A stretch of 25,254 nt of DNA from DATFEN01 sp035691285 (GCA_035691285.1 DASSJI010000249.1:1-25254), one strand, 5' to 3'; shown: positions 1 through 10,278, counted from the stretch's first letter. The notes: generated by a model not told the origin, from the sequence alone. Numbers and translations are program-made.

Positions 1-162
1 ATCGACAGCGCGCTCGAGCGGCTGCAGAACGGCGACTACGGCACGTGCTCGGACTGCGGAACGGAGATAGCGGAGCTACGGCTTCGGGCGTTGCCCTTCG
101 CAGACAGGTGTCGGGACTGCCAGGAGCGGGCTGACGCCCAGCGCAAGGTGCTGGCCGCGTAA
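1..162 (+). CDS. DksA/TraR-type C4 zinc-finger protein (3' end only)
   Basis: The window opens inside this gene, leaving the last 53 codons and a TAA stop. The residues form a short helix followed by two CxxC pairs (C-S-D-C and C-R-D-C) about 20 residues apart. This is the C4 zinc finger of the DksA/TraR family, followed by a short charged tail. Family members bind the secondary channel of RNA polymerase and adjust promoter output, in some cases together with ppGpp. The missing N-terminal coiled coil prevents telling true DksA from a shorter TraR-like or YocK-like protein. A small dyad lies directly after the stop. Confidence 0.85.
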   Translation: MDSALERLQNGDYGTCSDCGTEIAELRLRALPFADRCRDCQERADAQRKVLAA

Positions 163-526
163 CGGACGCCGATCGTCGATCGGGGGGAGTAGCGGCATGG
201 GCACGCGGAACGAGCCTGCTGGCTGCACGACGAGCACCGAGCCCGGAGGCCTTCCTGGTGCGCTGCTGCTCGTCGTCGCGGCGGCGGAGCTCGTCTGGGC
301 GCTCGCTCAAGACGGCGGGAGCCGGTCCTCTCGCAGGCCGGTCGAGCCGAACTCGCAGCGCGAGACGCATCGCCCGGGTTGGCCGCGTGTCGGTTTGCGG
401 GCTGAAAGGCCCTGAGGCCGGAGCGCGATCACGTGGCGATGGCCCGAAAGAGTCACGACCGCGACCCGATCGGGGGTTTCGGTTGGCGCCGGGAACGGCC
501 ATCCTTGTCTCGGATGCGGGTCTGAG
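163..526. other. Intergenic stretch without a convincing gene
   Basis: Apart from the dyad at 169-183, I see only one possible small ORF. It runs from an ATG at 197 to a stop ending at 415 (72 codons) and has a G-rich Shine-Dalgarno-like stretch at 182-188. It contains one hydrophobic segment (residues about 19-37), but its second half is arginine- and proline-rich like a random GC-rich frame and matches no family I know. No sigma-54 promoter with correct GG/GC spacing was found here. Confidence 0.4.
169..183 (+). terminator. Short perfect dyad after the zinc-finger gene
   Basis: Six-base arms (CCGATC / GATCGG) around a 3-base loop start 7 bases after the stop codon. There is no U-tract, so it is at best a weak or Rho-assisted 3' end; it could also be an operator. 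Confidence 0.25.
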
Positions 527-922
527 TTGCGACGCCTCTATTCCACATTCGCCGGGAGCTGGCCGGGAGCCGGACTGCTGCTCATCCGGCTCGTGTTCGG
601 CTCGGTGCTGGTCGTGCGCGCCGGCTGGAGCCTCAGCACCGACGCGCCGCTCCACGCCACGCTGAGCGCGGCATCCCTGGTGGCGTCGGGCCTGTTGCTG
701 ATCGCCGGGCTCTGGACTCCGCTGGCCGGGGCGGCCGTCGCCGTGCTCGAGCTTCGGCACGTCCTGACCACGGGCCCGGAAGCACTGGTTTCCCTGCTCG
801 CGGGGACCGTCGGCGGCGCGCTTGCGCTCCTGGGACCGGGTCACTGGTCGGTCGATGCCCGGCTCTTCGGCTGGAAGCGCATCGAAGCCGCACCCCGCAG
901 CACTCGTTCGAACGACCGCTGA
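527..922 (+). CDS. DoxX-like integral membrane protein
   Basis: This is a small hydrophobic protein of 131 residues with about four membrane segments (residues about 15-32, 45-66, 68-85 and 88-106). The C-terminal pattern GPGHWSVDARLFGWKRI is typical of DoxX-family proteins in proteobacteria. DoxX proteins are inner-membrane proteins of poorly defined function, sometimes linked to thiol or oxidative-stress systems. The start is taken as the TTG at 527 because an in-frame ATG is lacking and the first membrane segment begins soon after; the ribosome-binding site is weak, so the exact start is uncertain. A second, more divergent DoxX-like gene lies at 15918. Confidence 0.65.
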   Translation: MRRLYSTFAGSWPGAGLLLIRLVFGSVLVVRAGWSLSTDAPLHATLSAASLVASGLLLIAGLWTPLAGAAVAVLELRHVLTTGPEALVSLLAGTVGGALALLGPGHWSVDARLFGWKRIEAAPRSTRSNDR

Positions 923-1040
923 GCTCCGAGCAGCGCCCGCACCCCCGTCGAGGAGCGGGCCGCACCCCGGCTCGCCGCCACTCTCGCTTCCGAACAGTCA
1001 GGCTCGGCACCCGTAAGAGTCGCCGCTCCCGCTCAAAGGG

Positions 1041-1061
1041 GTTGAGGTCGGCGACCTGAAC
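1041..1061. promoter_or_regulatory. Imperfect 21-bp dyad upstream of the first sigma-54 activator
   Basis: GTT-N-AGGTC and GACCT-N-AAC flank a GGC centre. The inner 5-bp arms are perfect and the outer 3-bp arms match after one mismatch. It lies about 94 bp upstream of the ATG at 1155 and may be an operator. No matching regulator can be named. Confidence 0.3.
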
Positions 1062-1154
1062 GGGCGCAACTGGCGGCCCGAAGGGGCGTTGTGCGCAGAC
1101 ACGCGGAGCCCCATATTGTCCGCATCGGTGTTGAGCGTACGGAGAGGAGACGCC

Positions 1155-2246
<1,092 letters not shown>

Positions 2247-2287
2247 TCGCGGCCCGGGCGACCGCGGCTTGTGGGAGCATAGTCCGC

Positions 2288-5200
2288 GTGAAGCGCCTGC
2301 GCACAGCGAGCGCGGCCGCGCTGGCCTCCTGTCTCGCCTGCGCGTTGATTCCCGCGTCCCCGGCCCACGCTCTCGATCCAGACAAACGGGTCAGCCAGTA
2401 CATCCACGCGTCCTGGCGAGCCGACGATGGATCGCTGCCGGCCGGCATGTTTTCGATCGCGCAGACGTCTGACGGTTTCCTCTGGACCTTGTCTCTGCCG
2501 GGCGACGTCTACAGGTTCGATGGCGTGAGATTCCAGCCCTGGCCGCTGCCTCCCGGCCCTTCGGGGAAGATCTTCGCCGACCGCCTCGGCGGGCTCTGGG
2601 TTGCAGGAGAGGAGCTCGTGCGTTTGAAGGGCCGGGTTGTCGCCTCGCATTTCGAGCTGAAGGGAACTCATGGGTTTCAGAGCATGAGCGAGGATCCCGA
2701 CGGCTCGCTGTGGGTGGGGCTACGTCGTTCAGAAACCCCCCTGTGTCACGTTGCCGACAACGGGGTCAAGTGTTTCGGAAAGGACGATGGAGTCGCGATT
2801 CCAACCATCAACGCCATCGTGGCCGATGGGGACGGGGGCCTGTGGCTGGGTGGCCAGACGGAGGTCGTCCACTGGCAGGGGGTCAGCTCGGAGACATACC
2901 CGGTCAAAGCCATGGTGACCAGCCTGGCGCGTGCGGCTGACGGAACCCTGTGGGTCGGCGGCGGCCTGGGCCTGGCTCGACTCGAGGACGGTGTCGTGAG
3001 GCCGTTCGCGAGCGCCGCCCTCGACGGGCGGACGATCGAGGTCACGAGCCTGTTGCTGGATCGTGACGGCAGCCTCTGGGTTGGCACCGATGCGACAGGG
3101 CTCTTTCGCATCCACGCAGGGGTCGTAGGGCGCTACCGGCGGACGGACGGCCTCTCCGGCGATTCGGTGTGGGCTCTCTTCGAAGATCGTGAAGGCATCG
3201 TCTGGGCTGGAACGACGAACGGAATCGACAGCTTTCGCGAACCCCGTGTCACGACGTTCTCTGCCGCGGAGGGATTGGGCAAGGATCTTGCCGCGGGCAT
3301 CCTGGCGACCCGAGACGGCGCCGTCTGGGTTGCAAACAGCGGATCGCTCGATCGGATCGAGAACGGGACCGTCTCCTCCATCCGCAGGAGCGACGGCCTC
3401 CCCGGAGATCAGGTCGCGGCGATGCTGGAAGACCGCGACGGCAAGATGTGGGTGGGAGTCGATGACGGACTGTATCTCTTCGAGGCTGGGCGATTCCTCC
3501 GCGTCCCCGAACCCGGCCAGCAGCCGCTTGGGATGGTGGTGGGGATCACTGAGGATGCCGACGGCAATATCTGGGCCGAGCGCGGCCGTCCGAGGAAGCT
3601 GGTGCGGATACGCGACTTCCGCATTCAGGAAGTGTTCGACGACTCGCAGGTCCCGCCCGGGCACAACCTCGCCCCGGATCCACGCGGGGGGATCTGGATA
3701 GAGACCCGCAACGGAGATGTCGCGCTGTTCCGGAACGGCCTCGTGGAAACGACCATTCCGCTACCGAAAGGCGACTCTCCTCTGAACCGTCAAGTCGTCG
3801 CCCGGGCAGACGGATCCGTCCTCATCGGCACCGAGAGCGGACTCGTCGGCTGGCGGATGGGGAAGCTGCAGCGGCTAACGACGAAGAACGGCCTGCCTTG
3901 CGACTACGTCATCACGTTCACCGCGGACAAAGAGGAACGCTGGTGGCTCTACACCCGTTGCGGCGTGGTCGAGGTCCCGGACTCCGAGCTCGAACGCTGG
4001 TGGGCCGATCCCGAGGCGGTGATCCAGGCCCGCCACTTCGACGCGCTGGACGGGGCCCGGCCGAACATCGGTTCCTTCAACGCCGCGGCGGTCTCCCCTG
4101 ATGGGCGCGTCTGGTTCTCCACCGGAGTCGTGGTCCAGGTGGTGGACCCGTCCAGGCTCTCGCAGAAGGCGCTGCCCGTGGCGACATACGTCGAATCGGT
4201 CACCGCCAATCGAAGGGAGTTCGCAGCCAAAGACGGCCTCGAGCTCCCTCCGCACGTTCGCGACCTGCAGATCGACTACACCTCGCCCGCAACGCTGATC
4301 CCGCAGAGGGTGAAGTTCCGTTACCGGCTCGATGGCTACGACCGTGATTGGAAGGATGCCGGTACGCGCCGGCAGGCCTTCTACACGGACCTGCCTCCGG
4401 GGAGATACACGTTTCGCGTGATCGCAGCGAACAGCGACGGCGTCTGGAGCGAGGGCGCCGGCAAGCTCGATCTCTCTATCGCTCCGGCCTACTACCAGAC
4501 AGACTGGTTCCGCGGTCTGTGCGCGGCGATCCTTCTGGCTCTGCTCGCGGCGGCGCACCAGCTCCGTGTGCGGCAATTGAACAAGCGGTTCGAGATGACG
4601 CTGGAGGCCCGCGTCGCCGAGCGCACCCGGATTGCGCGGGACCTGCACGATACCCTGCTGCAGGGCGCTCACGGCCTGCTGCTCCGTTTCGAGACGGTTT
4701 CGCAGTTGTTGTCCGAGCGCCCGATGGAGGCCAAGCAGAACCTGGATGGCGCCATCCGGCAGACGTCAGACTTCATCGCCGAGGCTCGGCACGAAGTCCA
4801 AGGACTGCGGGAGTCCACGAGACAAAGCAATGATCTTGCGCTGGCCATAAGCACGCTCGGAGAGGAGCTCGCGGGCGAGTCGGCCAACCCCGCGCCTGCA
4901 TTCCGCGTGGCCCTCGAGGGCGAAGCGCGAGATCTCCACCCGATCGTGCGCGACGAGATCTACAGGATCGCCGGCGAGGCGCTGCGCAATGCCTTTCGGC
5001 ACGCGCAGGCGCGGCAGGTCGAGGTCGAGATCCGCTACGACCATCGTCAGGTGCGGTTGCGCGTGCGAGACGACGGGAAGGGCATCGATCCGGCGATCCT
5101 CTCGCGCCAGGGGGGTGAGGGACACTACGGATTGCCGGGCATGCGGGAACGGGCCGCGACGATGGGGGCCAAGCTGGCCGTGTGGAGCCAGGTCGGCGCC

Positions 5201-5305
5201 GGGACCGAGCTGGAGCTCAGCGTCCCTGCCGGCAGCGTGTATGCGAAGCCCCTGAAGGGCTCCTGGTGGTCACGGCTGCTGCCCCGACGATCTCGGCGCG
5301 CGTAG
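2288..5305 (+). CDS. Beta-propeller/Y_Y_Y sensor histidine kinase (NarL-type, HisKA_3)
   Basis: This is a 1005-residue membrane sensor kinase. It has a signal peptide (residues 1-28, cleavage after A-H-A). About 14 two-component-regulator propeller repeats follow (G-x-[LIV]-W-[VIL]-[GA] recurring through residues ~55-640), consistent with two seven-bladed propellers. A Y_Y_Y domain (~657-731) and one transmembrane helix (~739-758) come next. The HisKA_3 dimerisation helix carries the H box R-D-L-H-D-T with phospho-acceptor H787, and a HATPase domain follows (N box ~888-907; DDGKGID). The GTG at 2288 is the only start that gives the signal peptide. It lies 41 bases after EBP1. Kinases of this class normally phosphorylate NarL/LuxR-type regulators; no receiver domain is encoded in the window, so it is an orphan here. 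Confidence 0.92.
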   Translation: MKRLRTASAAALASCLACALIPASPAHALDPDKRVSQYIHASWRADDGSLPAGMFSIAQTSDGFLWTLSLPGDVYRFDGVRFQPWPLPPGPSGKIFADRLGGLWVAGEELVRLKGRVVASHFELKGTHGFQSMSEDPDGSLWVGLRRSETPLCHVADNGVKCFGKDDGVAIPTINAIVADGDGGLWLGGQTEVVHWQGVSSETYPVKAMVTSLARAADGTLWVGGGLGLARLEDGVVRPFASAALDGRTIEVTSLLLDRDGSLWVGTDATGLFRIHAGVVGRYRRTDGLSGDSVWALFEDREGIVWAGTTNGIDSFREPRVTTFSAAEGLGKDLAAGILATRDGAVWVANSGSLDRIENGTVSSIRRSDGLPGDQVAAMLEDRDGKMWVGVDDGLYLFEAGRFLRVPEPGQQPLGMVVGITEDADGNIWAERGRPRKLVRIRDFRIQEVFDDSQVPPGHNLAPDPRGGIWIETRNGDVALFRNGLVETTIPLPKGDSPLNRQVVARADGSVLIGTESGLVGWRMGKLQRLTTKNGLPCDYVITFTADKEERWWLYTRCGVVEVPDSELERWWADPEAVIQARHFDALDGARPNIGSFNAAAVSPDGRVWFSTGVVVQVVDPSRLSQKALPVATYVESVTANRREFAAKDGLELPPHVRDLQIDYTSPATLIPQRVKFRYRLDGYDRDWKDAGTRRQAFYTDLPPGRYTFRVIAANSDGVWSEGAGKLDLSIAPAYYQTDWFRGLCAAILLALLAAAHQLRVRQLNKRFEMTLEARVAERTRIARDLHDTLLQGAHGLLLRFETVSQLLSERPMEAKQNLDGAIRQTSDFIAEARHEVQGLRESTRQSNDLALAISTLGEELAGESANPAPAFRVALEGEARDLHPIVRDEIYRIAGEALRNAFRHAQARQVEVEIRYDHRQVRLRVRDDGKGIDPAILSRQGGEGHYGLPGMRERAATMGAKLAVWSQVGAGTELELSVPAGSVYAKPLKGSWWSRLLPRRSRRA

Positions 5306-5325
5306 ACGACTGGCGCTCAGCCTGG

Positions 5326-6507
5326 TCAAATGAACCGACCGCGTCTGGCCGCCGCGATCGGGCCGAGGCCGAGCTGCACCGGGATGTGGAGCCGCCGACC
5401 CCAGGCGCCCTCGTCGTGCTGGTCGTGGGGGAAGACGAGGTGGAGGAAGTCCTCGAGGGGCCGGTAGCCCCGCTGGTTCAGGGCCATGGCCATGCCCGCC
5501 GTGACCTCGTAGTTGTCGCCGGGCCAGCCGCTGTCCAGGTAGAACTTGGAGGCGTGCACGGGCTCGGACAGCACGCGGTCGATGAGATCGTCGCGGAGGG
5601 AGAAGGGGCTCGACATGCAGCCGGCGTAGCCGAAGGCTTCGGGGTGCTGCCAGGCCATGTAGAAGGACACGACGCCGCCGAGGGACGACCCGATCACTCC
5701 GGTCTCCTGGGGCGAGCCGAGGACGCGGGCACGCCGCTGGATCTCGGGCTTGACCTCCTCGGCCACCGAGCGCGCGTACGCCTCGTACCCCGGCTTCGTA
5801 TACTCGCCCGTGCGATCCCCGGAGTAGATCCCGACCACGATCACACGGTCGGCCGCGTTCATCCCGTCGAGGAGCTGCAGCGTCTCGTCCACCTGCCATT
5901 CGCGCCCGCCGAATGCCTCCTCGGGAAAGAAGAGGTTCTTGCCGTCCTGCATGTAGAGCACCGGGTATCGGCGCAGCGTGTTCTCGCGGTACCCCGGCGG
6001 GAAGTAGATGCGCAGCAGATGTTTTCGCCCCAGGATCGTGGAATCCAGTTCGATGACGTGCGAGAGCGAGCCCGCCGCCGGCCCCTGGAAGTACGGAAAC
6101 ACATCGCGGGGCCCCTGGTTGGTCATGAGGACGAGCATGTTCGGACCCACGGACCAGTGCGTTCCGTCCGCACTCCTCAGGCAGACCTTGACGTACAGGA
6201 ACGGCCTCATGGCTTCGAGCGCGAACGTGGACGTCTCGCCGTCCTCCGAGATGTCGAGGGGCTCGACGTCTTCGCCCCAGTTCAGCTCGGTGCGCAGGAC
6301 CATGCGCCCGCGCCCGGCAGGGTAGCGCACCCGTAGCTCGCGTCGGAGGAGGGTCTCCGTCCGGTAGCTCGGCCGGGCGTGGCGCCGCCGTTCGACGCGG
6401 CCGTCCGGCACACGGCCGGGGCCCTGCACCGCTGTGTCGGCCTCGGTGCCCGCACTCGCCGCCCCACCCGGCATCGCACCCGCGCTGTTCGTCGGCACGC
6501 GATTCAT
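5326..6507 (-). CDS. Alpha/beta-hydrolase, putative esterase (EstD/Fes-like, PF00756 type)
   Basis: The protein has 393 residues. After a ~45-residue disordered start, residues ~50-140 form a beta-rich domain like the N-terminal sandwich of enterochelin-esterase-type enzymes. The hydrolase domain (from ~160) contains the strand pattern YPVLYMQDG, the nucleophile elbow GSSLGG at 273-278 (S275) and a late histidine (H364 in HDQHDEGAW). The likely acid is D325. No signal peptide is visible, so it is probably cytoplasmic. The ATG at 6507 lies 11 bases after the preceding gene, so it is the last gene of the minus-strand unit; an internal ATG at 6303 would remove the disordered part. The substrate is unknown; ester hydrolysis of a siderophore, sugar ester or lipid is possible. 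Confidence 0.82.
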   Translation of the reverse strand: MNRVPTNSAGAMPGGAASAGTEADTAVQGPGRVPDGRVERRRHARPSYRTETLLRRELRVRYPAGRGRMVLRTELNWGEDVEPLDISEDGETSTFALEAMRPFLYVKVCLRSADGTHWSVGPNMLVLMTNQGPRDVFPYFQGPAAGSLSHVIELDSTILGRKHLLRIYFPPGYRENTLRRYPVLYMQDGKNLFFPEEAFGGREWQVDETLQLLDGMNAADRVIVVGIYSGDRTGEYTKPGYEAYARSVAEEVKPEIQRRARVLGSPQETGVIGSSLGGVVSFYMAWQHPEAFGYAGCMSSPFSLRDDLIDRVLSEPVHASKFYLDSGWPGDNYEVTAGMAMALNQRGYRPLEDFLHLVFPHDQHDEGAWGRRLHIPVQLGLGPIAAARRGRFI

Positions 6508-6518
6508 CCGAGCACTCT

Positions 6519-7586
6519 CTACGCCGCGCCCGACGACCCGGAAATGCCGGCGGAAGACGTGCCGATCGGGTCGGCACTCCCGTCGTCGAGCACACCCGAC
6601 GGATCGGGAGGGGCCGCGAGCGTCGTGAAGAACTCGAAGAGCTCGCGACTCAGCCACAGCTCCCTCTCGATCAGGGCCAGAGTGGTCCGGCTCAGCCATG
6701 CGAGGAAGTCGACAGCCATGCCGACGTTGTCCTCGAAGGCGTCGGCCCAACCGCCGACGTCCTGTTCGAGCGCTACGCCCTCGGTCTCCGCGACCGCCTC
6801 GTACCAACGGGGCTCGTCGGCCACAGCTTCCAGCAAACCGAGGAAACGGCCAGGCCCGACGCTCCACGCGTGCGCGGAAGGCTGTGAGGACTCGCACGCG
6901 ACGCTGCCGGCGACCACGAATCCCATGCGATCGGCACGCTCGCCCTCGCGCCAGAAGACGTGACCCCGTTCGAAGGACACCGGCTTCAGCCCGCTGGCGA
7001 GCTCGGCGAGGGCGTCGAGGCTGGACCGCTCGAAGGGCCCGCCAGGAGCTCTCAGGAAGAGCAGCACCTCGACGAGGTTGGGCGGTCTGTCCGGCGGCTC
7101 CGGCAGCAGGAGGCGTGCCGAATCGTCCCGGGGCCCAGGCAGGCGCCGAACGAGGTCGAGGAGCCGCCGACTCGCCGAACGGATGCCCTCGTGCACCATC
7201 GGGAACTGATCCCCCAGAAGCTCGAGCAGCGCGTCGGAGTCGAGCTCCAGCGCGACCACGTCCGTGGCCGCGACGACGCCGAGGCCGAGCTGATCCTGCG
7301 AGAGCAGGGCTTCGAGGCCCACGAGCGACCCGGGCCCCGACTCTCCCAGCACCCTGCCGCGACGGAGGACGCGTACGCGACCCTGCACCAGCAGCCAGCA
7401 GCTGGCCATCGGCTCGCCCTCCCGCGCCAGCGCCGCCCCGCTCGGGAACGCGCGCTGCCTCGTGTACTCGGCGGCGATCGAAAGATGCCGCAGCGGGACC
7501 GGAAAGCGCGCTCGCGACCACGCCACCCGGCCCAGGTGGAGCAGCTTGTCGGTCGGGCTCAGGATCAGCTCAGTGTCCAACGGCAT
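6519..7586 (-). CDS. Double cyclic-nucleotide-binding-fold (CRP-like) regulatory protein
   Basis: This 355-residue protein has two jelly-roll cNMP-binding folds, at about residues 35-125 and 185-270. Both show the family pattern of G-x-V entries, E-G-E-x-A and a G-x-[LF]-[LV]-G-L-x-E/A cassette. The phosphate-binding cassettes lack the expected Arg (for example GSLVGLEALL), so binding of cAMP or cGMP is doubtful. There is no DNA-binding helix-turn-helix. Its ATG overlaps the end of the upstream NTT/HEAT gene by 17 bases, indicating translational coupling. Related NTT-like carriers in other bacteria carry cNMP-binding domains in the same chain, so this looks like the detached regulatory part of that carrier (inference from family knowledge). 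Confidence 0.75.
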   Translation of the reverse strand: MPLDTELILSPTDKLLHLGRVAWSRARFPVPLRHLSIAAEYTRQRAFPSGAALAREGEPMASCWLLVQGRVRVLRRGRVLGESGPGSLVGLEALLSQDQLGLGVVAATDVVALELDSDALLELLGDQFPMVHEGIRSASRRLLDLVRRLPGPRDDSARLLLPEPPDRPPNLVEVLLFLRAPGGPFERSSLDALAELASGLKPVSFERGHVFWREGERADRMGFVVAGSVACESSQPSAHAWSVGPGRFLGLLEAVADEPRWYEAVAETEGVALEQDVGGWADAFEDNVGMAVDFLAWLSRTTLALIERELWLSRELFEFFTTLAAPPDPSGVLDDGSADPIGTSSAGISGSSGAA

Positions 7587-10248
7587 GCTCCTGGATCCGG
7601 GAGCCGCGTCCGACGACGGCTGGCGGCAGGATGATTGGATCGCCGACCTCGAACCCCAGCTCCCGGGCGTGGAACGCCGCCAGCGAGCGCAGCGAGGAGC
7701 TCCCGGTCTCCACCATCGAGGCCAGCAGGTCTCGATAGTCCGCTTCGAGCCGGCGTTCCCCCGGAATCCGCGCGAGGCGCTCCGCGTCCGGGAGGTCGTC
7801 CACGAGCGCCATCAGCGTCTCGCGCAGGGGATCGTCGACCAGGTTCCGCAGCAACTCGAGGCTCGCCGCTACGACGCGACGATCAGCGTTGCCGAGGCCT
7901 CGATGGATGGCGCGAAGATCCTCGCTCCGGAAGCGGAGCTGCAGGATCCGGAACAGCCTCTCGACCCGGTGACGTTCCTTGTCCCGAAGCAGGCTCACGA
8001 GAAGCCTGTGGGCAGGCGTGATGCGGGCTGCGGCCTGCCCGGCGCCCCTGATGAGGCTCACCCTGAAATGGAGCGCCTCGACCGCTGCGGCCGCTGCGCG
8101 GCTCGCTGCTTCACGCAGCAGCGCATCGTCGTACCTGACGTCCGGGTGGTCGGCCGCAATCCGCCCCAGCCCCCGGAGGATCTTGAACCGCACCTTGCCG
8201 TCCTGCTCGGCGGAAAGGTGCCGCTGCAGCACCGAAACGGCCCGCTGGGGAGGAAAGAGGCTGATCGTGCGGGGAATGTGCTCGCGTACCCGCGCCGGCA
8301 GCCTGGGATCAGCGAGCGCCTCGTCGAGGGTGTCGAGCGCTTGCGTCCCATACGCGAGCAGCGCCCGGCGCGCTTCGTCACGCAGGTCGCGGACGCCCAG
8401 CCAACCGACGAGGGTCGGGAGGAACGCCGGACTTCGCAGCTTCGCCATCGCACCCGGCACGCGCGTGTTCGCGCGCGCATCGTGCGAGCGGGCGAGTTGG
8501 AGCAGCACCTCCTCGAAGGCCGGCGACGGCTGCCGCTCGATCGCCTCGGCCAACGCCGCGCGAACCGAGACGGAGGGCGAGTCCGCCAGCTCCCTGATCC
8601 GGTGTCGCACATCGGCAGAGTCGGAGCCCGCCGCGACGAGACCCACGAGGGCGGTGGCGCGCACCAGCGGGCTCGCATCTTCCAACGCGCTGAGCAGCAG
8701 GCGCTGCTCAGGCTTCGCCGTGGCCTGCGCGCGGAGGGCCGCCGCCCGGATCTCCGGGTCGTCGTGCCGCAGGAGCCGCTCAGCGATCGGGAGCCAGTCG
8801 GTGCGACGCCTCTCGGTCAGCACCTGCAGCATGCGCAGGACGACGGGCTTGGAGGGATGGTGGAGCAGGAGCGCGGGAACGACGCGGTCGCGGCCCTGTT
8901 CCAGGAGAAGCTCGAGCGCAGCGAGCACCTCCCCGTCGTCTCGGCTGTTGAGCGCAGCCAGGACTGCCTCGAACGAGCGCAGGTCGAGACTCGGGAGCGA
9001 GGCTCCATCAGGCAGGAACCGCCTCTCCAGAGCGGCCCGGAACCCGCTCAGGTAGAGGGGACGCAGCGTGAGCGCGACAAGGGCCCACGCGATACACGTG
9101 AGGACGGCGGTCGCGGCGATGGTCCTGGTGCCACCGCCCCAGGCGATCGCGGCCAGGATGACGGCCGAGGCGAGGGCTTGCCCGCCCCGGGCCCCGAAGA
9201 CGTCGATCGCCGGCTTGGCCGCCGCCCGGAGCGCCACGGGCAGCGGTACGAAGAGCAGCTCGATGCCCACCCGGTTGAGCGAGGCCCGCAGCGCGCCGTC
9301 CACGCCCTTCAGCAGCACGGCTCCCGCAAGGCCCGCGCCGAGCGCGACGCCGAGCGCGCTCGGCAGGACGAGGAGCGGCAGCACGGCCAGGGCGCGATCC
9401 ACGCCCAGCAGTCGCATGGCCGAACCCGAGAGGAGGACCTGCACGAGGATGGCGAGGGCGTTGAGCAGGAGGTAGGCGGTCGCGAAGAAGGTCCCGAGCC
9501 TCGCCGGCTCCACGGCCTCGGCCACGGCGCTCTTGAAGACGTAATCGCCGAGAGTGAACGCGATCGTCGAAAGCAGCACGAGGCCAGCCACCCGGACCAG
9601 GTACGCATGACGCCACAGCTGCTGAGACTCCAGCGGGCGTGGGCCCGCGATCGGCAGCGCGTCCCGGGACAGCCCACGGGCGGCCACGCTGGTGCAACGG
9701 CTCGGTCCGAGCGCCGTGAGCAGGAGAATGGCGGCCGAGCCCGCGATCAGGTGCCGCGCGTCGAGCGCGCTCAAGGCGACGCGGGCGACGGCGGCGCCGA
9801 CCATCGCGCCGAGCGGGCTCGCCAGTGCGATGAACGGATACAGCCGCCGCGCCTGGGCGATCGTGAAGATCTCGCTGAGCAGCAACCAGAAGGCCACCGG
9901 CAGGACCGTCGCCACGAGCCCGGTCCAGACGTAGAGAGCGCGCAGGCTCCAGGGCCCCTCGGAGCCTGCCGCCCAGAAGGCCAGTGTTCCGACTGCGCAG
10001 GCGACGGTCAGCGCCGGCAGCCTTCGCCCGCTCGCCAACCCTCCGGCTCTGGCTCGGGCGACGAACACCGCCAGGGCGGCCATCGCCAGGTACATCCAGG
10101 GGAGCTGCTGGGCCGGCAGCCGGCCCAGAAACAGTGCGTCCCTTCCGGTTTCGAGGATCGTGTGCGCGGCCAACGAGCCGAACAGCGCCAGAAAGGCCGC
10201 CACCGTAACCCGCCGCTCTTCCGGCCGGACCTCGATTAACGCACTCAC
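7570..10248 (-). CDS. ATP/ADP-translocase-like (NTT/Npt) membrane carrier with C-terminal HEAT repeats
   Basis: An 892-residue protein. Residues ~15-410 form about a dozen membrane helices in the pattern of the nucleotide transporter (NTT/Npt1-Npt2) family. The N-terminal signature is VRPEERR followed by a helix ending in ETGRDALFL; compare VRPDE and KTVREPLIL in the second carrier at 18575. Residues ~440-830 are helical HEAT-like repeats (for example LLRHDDPEIRAAALRA), a cytoplasmic scaffold. The GTG at 10248 is preferred because it keeps VRPEE; longer upstream starts add only low-complexity sequence. The alternative GTG at 10203 has a better ribosome-binding site but loses VRPEE. Classical NTTs exchange ATP for ADP in intracellular parasites; in free-living bacteria the substrate is unproven. 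It heads the minus-strand unit. Confidence 0.82.
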   Translation of the reverse strand: MSALIEVRPEERRVTVAAFLALFGSLAAHTILETGRDALFLGRLPAQQLPWMYLAMAALAVFVARARAGGLASGRRLPALTVACAVGTLAFWAAGSEGPWSLRALYVWTGLVATVLPVAFWLLLSEIFTIAQARRLYPFIALASPLGAMVGAAVARVALSALDARHLIAGSAAILLLTALGPSRCTSVAARGLSRDALPIAGPRPLESQQLWRHAYLVRVAGLVLLSTIAFTLGDYVFKSAVAEAVEPARLGTFFATAYLLLNALAILVQVLLSGSAMRLLGVDRALAVLPLLVLPSALGVALGAGLAGAVLLKGVDGALRASLNRVGIELLFVPLPVALRAAAKPAIDVFGARGGQALASAVILAAIAWGGGTRTIAATAVLTCIAWALVALTLRPLYLSGFRAALERRFLPDGASLPSLDLRSFEAVLAALNSRDDGEVLAALELLLEQGRDRVVPALLLHHPSKPVVLRMLQVLTERRRTDWLPIAERLLRHDDPEIRAAALRAQATAKPEQRLLLSALEDASPLVRATALVGLVAAGSDSADVRHRIRELADSPSVSVRAALAEAIERQPSPAFEEVLLQLARSHDARANTRVPGAMAKLRSPAFLPTLVGWLGVRDLRDEARRALLAYGTQALDTLDEALADPRLPARVREHIPRTISLFPPQRAVSVLQRHLSAEQDGKVRFKILRGLGRIAADHPDVRYDDALLREAASRAAAAAVEALHFRVSLIRGAGQAAARITPAHRLLVSLLRDKERHRVERLFRILQLRFRSEDLRAIHRGLGNADRRVVAASLELLRNLVDDPLRETLMALVDDLPDAERLARIPGERRLEADYRDLLASMVETGSSSLRSLAAFHARELGFEVGDPIILPPAVVGRGSRIQEHAVGH

Positions 10249-10262
10249 TCCGCCGATCCGAC

Positions 10263-10278
10263 GGCAGGACGCGTGCCA
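10263..10278 (-). promoter_or_regulatory. Candidate sigma-54 promoter for the carrier/cNMP/esterase unit
   Basis: Read on the minus strand this is TGGCAC-GCGTC-CTGCC. It has the -24 GG and -12 GC exactly 12 bases apart and 14 of 16 consensus positions conserved in outline (one mismatch in TTGC, one in the last base). The predicted start is about 10252, only 4 bases before the GTG at 10248. Translation would thus be nearly leaderless, or begin at the GTG at 10203. Confidence 0.45.

Noticed and set aside
197..415. 72-codon frame with a hydrophobic segment
   Set aside because: There is a possible ribosome-binding site, but the second half looks random and no family is recognised; kept only as a remark on the intergenic region.
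5182..6336. 384-codon plus-strand frame opposite the esterase
   Set aside because: No domain and antisense to a protein with an intact nucleophile elbow.
7462..10239. 925-codon plus-strand frame opposite the carrier/HEAT gene
   Set aside because: Rich in Arg, Gln, Glu, His and Gly without any domain; antisense shadow of a well-supported membrane protein gene.
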